Positions 6,447-7,378 of a stretch of 7,378 bases of DNA are shown here, in pieces. The notes under the pieces were generated by a model. The model was given only the letters and a program-made list of their open reading frames with translations. It ran no database searches and had not been told where the DNA came from. Origin of the DNA: Clostridiales bacterium UBA735 (GTDB taxonomy: Bacteria > Bacillota > Clostridia > Oscillospirales > Oscillospiraceae); the NCBI GenBank assembly GCA_002298695.1, contig DBLB01000071.1:1-7378 (forward strand), written 5' to 3'. Numbering within the stretch: position 1 is the first letter of the stretch; each line of letters opens with the position of its first letter. The position numbers were made by a program, and so were the translations under genes.

Positions 6447-6542
6447 ACCCTATCATGCGCCTGAATTTTTGGCGTAAGTTTGGCATAAATCCGCTTTTTC
6501 GCGCCCAAAAAATCAAGCAATTTCAAGGCTTTGGGCAGTCTC

Positions 6543-7378
6543 TTAGTACATGCCGCCCATGCCGCCGCCCTGGGCTGCGGCAGCCGCCATGGCCGCGTCC
6601 GCCTGGGGATCGGGCTTGTCAGCCACGAGGGACTCGGTCGTCAGGACGCAGGACGCGATGGACGCCGCGTTCTCGAGCGCCGTGCGGGTGACCTTGGTCG
6701 GGTCAACGATGCCGGCGGGGATCATGTCGCAGAAGGTCTCGGTGTAGGCGTTGTAGCCATAGCCGACCTTGCGGGAGGAGCGGATCTTCTCAAAGATGAT
6801 GGAGCCGTCGACGCCCGCGTTCTCCGCGATCTGACGGATCGGGGCCTGCAGAGCCTTGGCAATGATCTGCGCGCCGGTCTTCTCGTCGCCGGAGAGCTTG
6901 GCGACCAGCTTCTCGACTGCCGGGATCGCGTTGACGAACGCCGTGCCGCCGCCGGCGACGATGCCTTCCTCAACTGCCGCGCGGGTCGCGTTCAGGGCGT
7001 CCTCGACGCGGAGCTTCTGCTCCTTCATGGCAACTTCGGTCTGCGCGCCAACCTTGATGACAGCCACGCCGCCGGACAGCTTTGCAAGACGCTCCTGCAG
7101 CTTTTCCTTGTCATAATCGGACGTGGTGACGGCCAGGGTGTTCTTGATCTCGGCCACACGCGCCTTGATGGCGTTGGGGTCGCCGCAGCCGTCGACGATG
7201 ACGGTGTTGTCCTTGCCGACCTTGACCTGACGGGCACGGCCCAGATCGGAGATCTGCGTGTCAGGCAGGTTCATGTTCAGGTCGCTCGCGATATAGGTGC
7301 CGCCGGTCAGGACGGCGATATCCTTCAGCATTTCCTTGCGGCGGTCGCCGAAGCCAGGAGCCTTGACGCACACGCAGG
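6543..7378 (-). CDS. groL: Chaperonin GroEL (Hsp60), C-terminal half (partial)
   Basis: The gene enters from the right edge and ends at TAA (complement of 6543-6545), giving about 278 residues that correspond to roughly residue 273 to the end of E. coli GroEL. The recognisable path is [35 protein letters not shown], then the GroEL signature [12 protein letters not shown], then YGYNA and DPTKVTR. The ATP-site aspartates in RVEDAL and in VDPTKVTR are kept, so the equatorial domain looks functional. The C-terminal Gly-Met tail is short (GGGMGGMY) and ends in tyrosine. GroEL is the cytoplasmic ATP-driven folding chamber working with GroES. groES and the promoter (often with CIRCE operators) would lie upstream, beyond the window. 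It converges on the LysR scar and is terminated by the hairpin at 6404-6446. Confidence 0.97.
   Translation of the reverse strand, partial: CVCVKAPGFGDRRKEMLKDIAVLTGGTYIASDLNMNLPDTQISDLGRARQVKVGKDNTVIVDGCGDPNAIKARVAEIKNTLAVTTSDYDKEKLQERLAKLSGGVAVIKVGAQTEVAMKEQKLRVEDALNATRAAVEEGIVAGGGTAFVNAIPAVEKLVAKLSGDEKTGAQIIAKALQAPIRQIAENAGVDGSIIFEKIRSSRKVGYGYNAYTETFCDMIPAGIVDPTKVTRTALENAASIASCVLTTESLVADKPDPQADAAMAAAAAQGGGMGGMY

Noticed and set aside
6290..6526. Minus-strand 78-residue frame with a hydrophobic stretch (CVNALLCILMGKLLAEVMGK)
   Set aside because: It runs through the terminator and the LysR fragment, has no ribosome binding site and matches no family I recognise; most likely chance.
6503..6536. 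Inverted repeat GCCCAAA/TTTGGGC just after the groEL stop
   Set aside because: Only 7 bp with a 20-base loop and no T run after it on the minus strand; the hairpin at 6404-6446 is a much better terminator.
1..7378. CRISPR array, tRNA or rRNA genes
   Set aside because: No regularly spaced direct repeats, no tRNA-like cloverleaf and no conserved rRNA segments were seen on either strand.

Overview
The window reads as a high-GC, anaerobic, probably Firmicutes (Clostridia, Oscillospiraceae-like) chromosome. This rests on the GC-rich codon use, strong GGAGG-type ribosome binding sites, an oxygen-sensitive iron-sulfur flavoenzyme operon and the kind of LysR and IS30 remnants present. The genus cannot be fixed by eye.

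Positions 1-4356 hold a tightly packed plus-strand operon of five genes whose beginning lies outside the window. In order they are: the tail of a 4Fe-4S electron-transfer protein; an AsrA/HydB-like protein with two [4Fe-4S] clusters; an AsrB/PyrK-like FAD/NAD(P)H reductase with a [2Fe-2S] cluster; an SdhB/FrdB-like iron-sulfur protein; and an SdhA/FrdA-like flavoprotein. The first three genes overlap by ATGA junctions, and the last two follow gaps of 11 and 13 bases. No membrane anchor or cytochrome b gene is visible. My reading is a soluble NAD(P)H-driven fumarate (or related enoate) reductase in which an Asr/Flx-type electron-input module feeds an FrdAB-type output module. The flavoprotein keeps the fumarate-reductase catalytic residues but has lost the histidine that carries covalent FAD.

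A strong intrinsic terminator (4374-4423) follows. Forty bases after it, at 4464-5726, lies a compact AspT-family (aspartate:alanine exchanger, SucE-like) membrane transporter without the usual central TrkA-C domains. It could exchange or export the C4-dicarboxylates handled by the operon.

Positions 5727-6347 are a scar. The 3' end of an IS30-family transposase (minus strand) abuts a fragment of a LysR-type regulator effector domain (plus strand). Neither is a working gene.

A bidirectional terminator (6404-6446) separates this scar from the 3' half of groEL, which runs in on the minus strand from the right edge.
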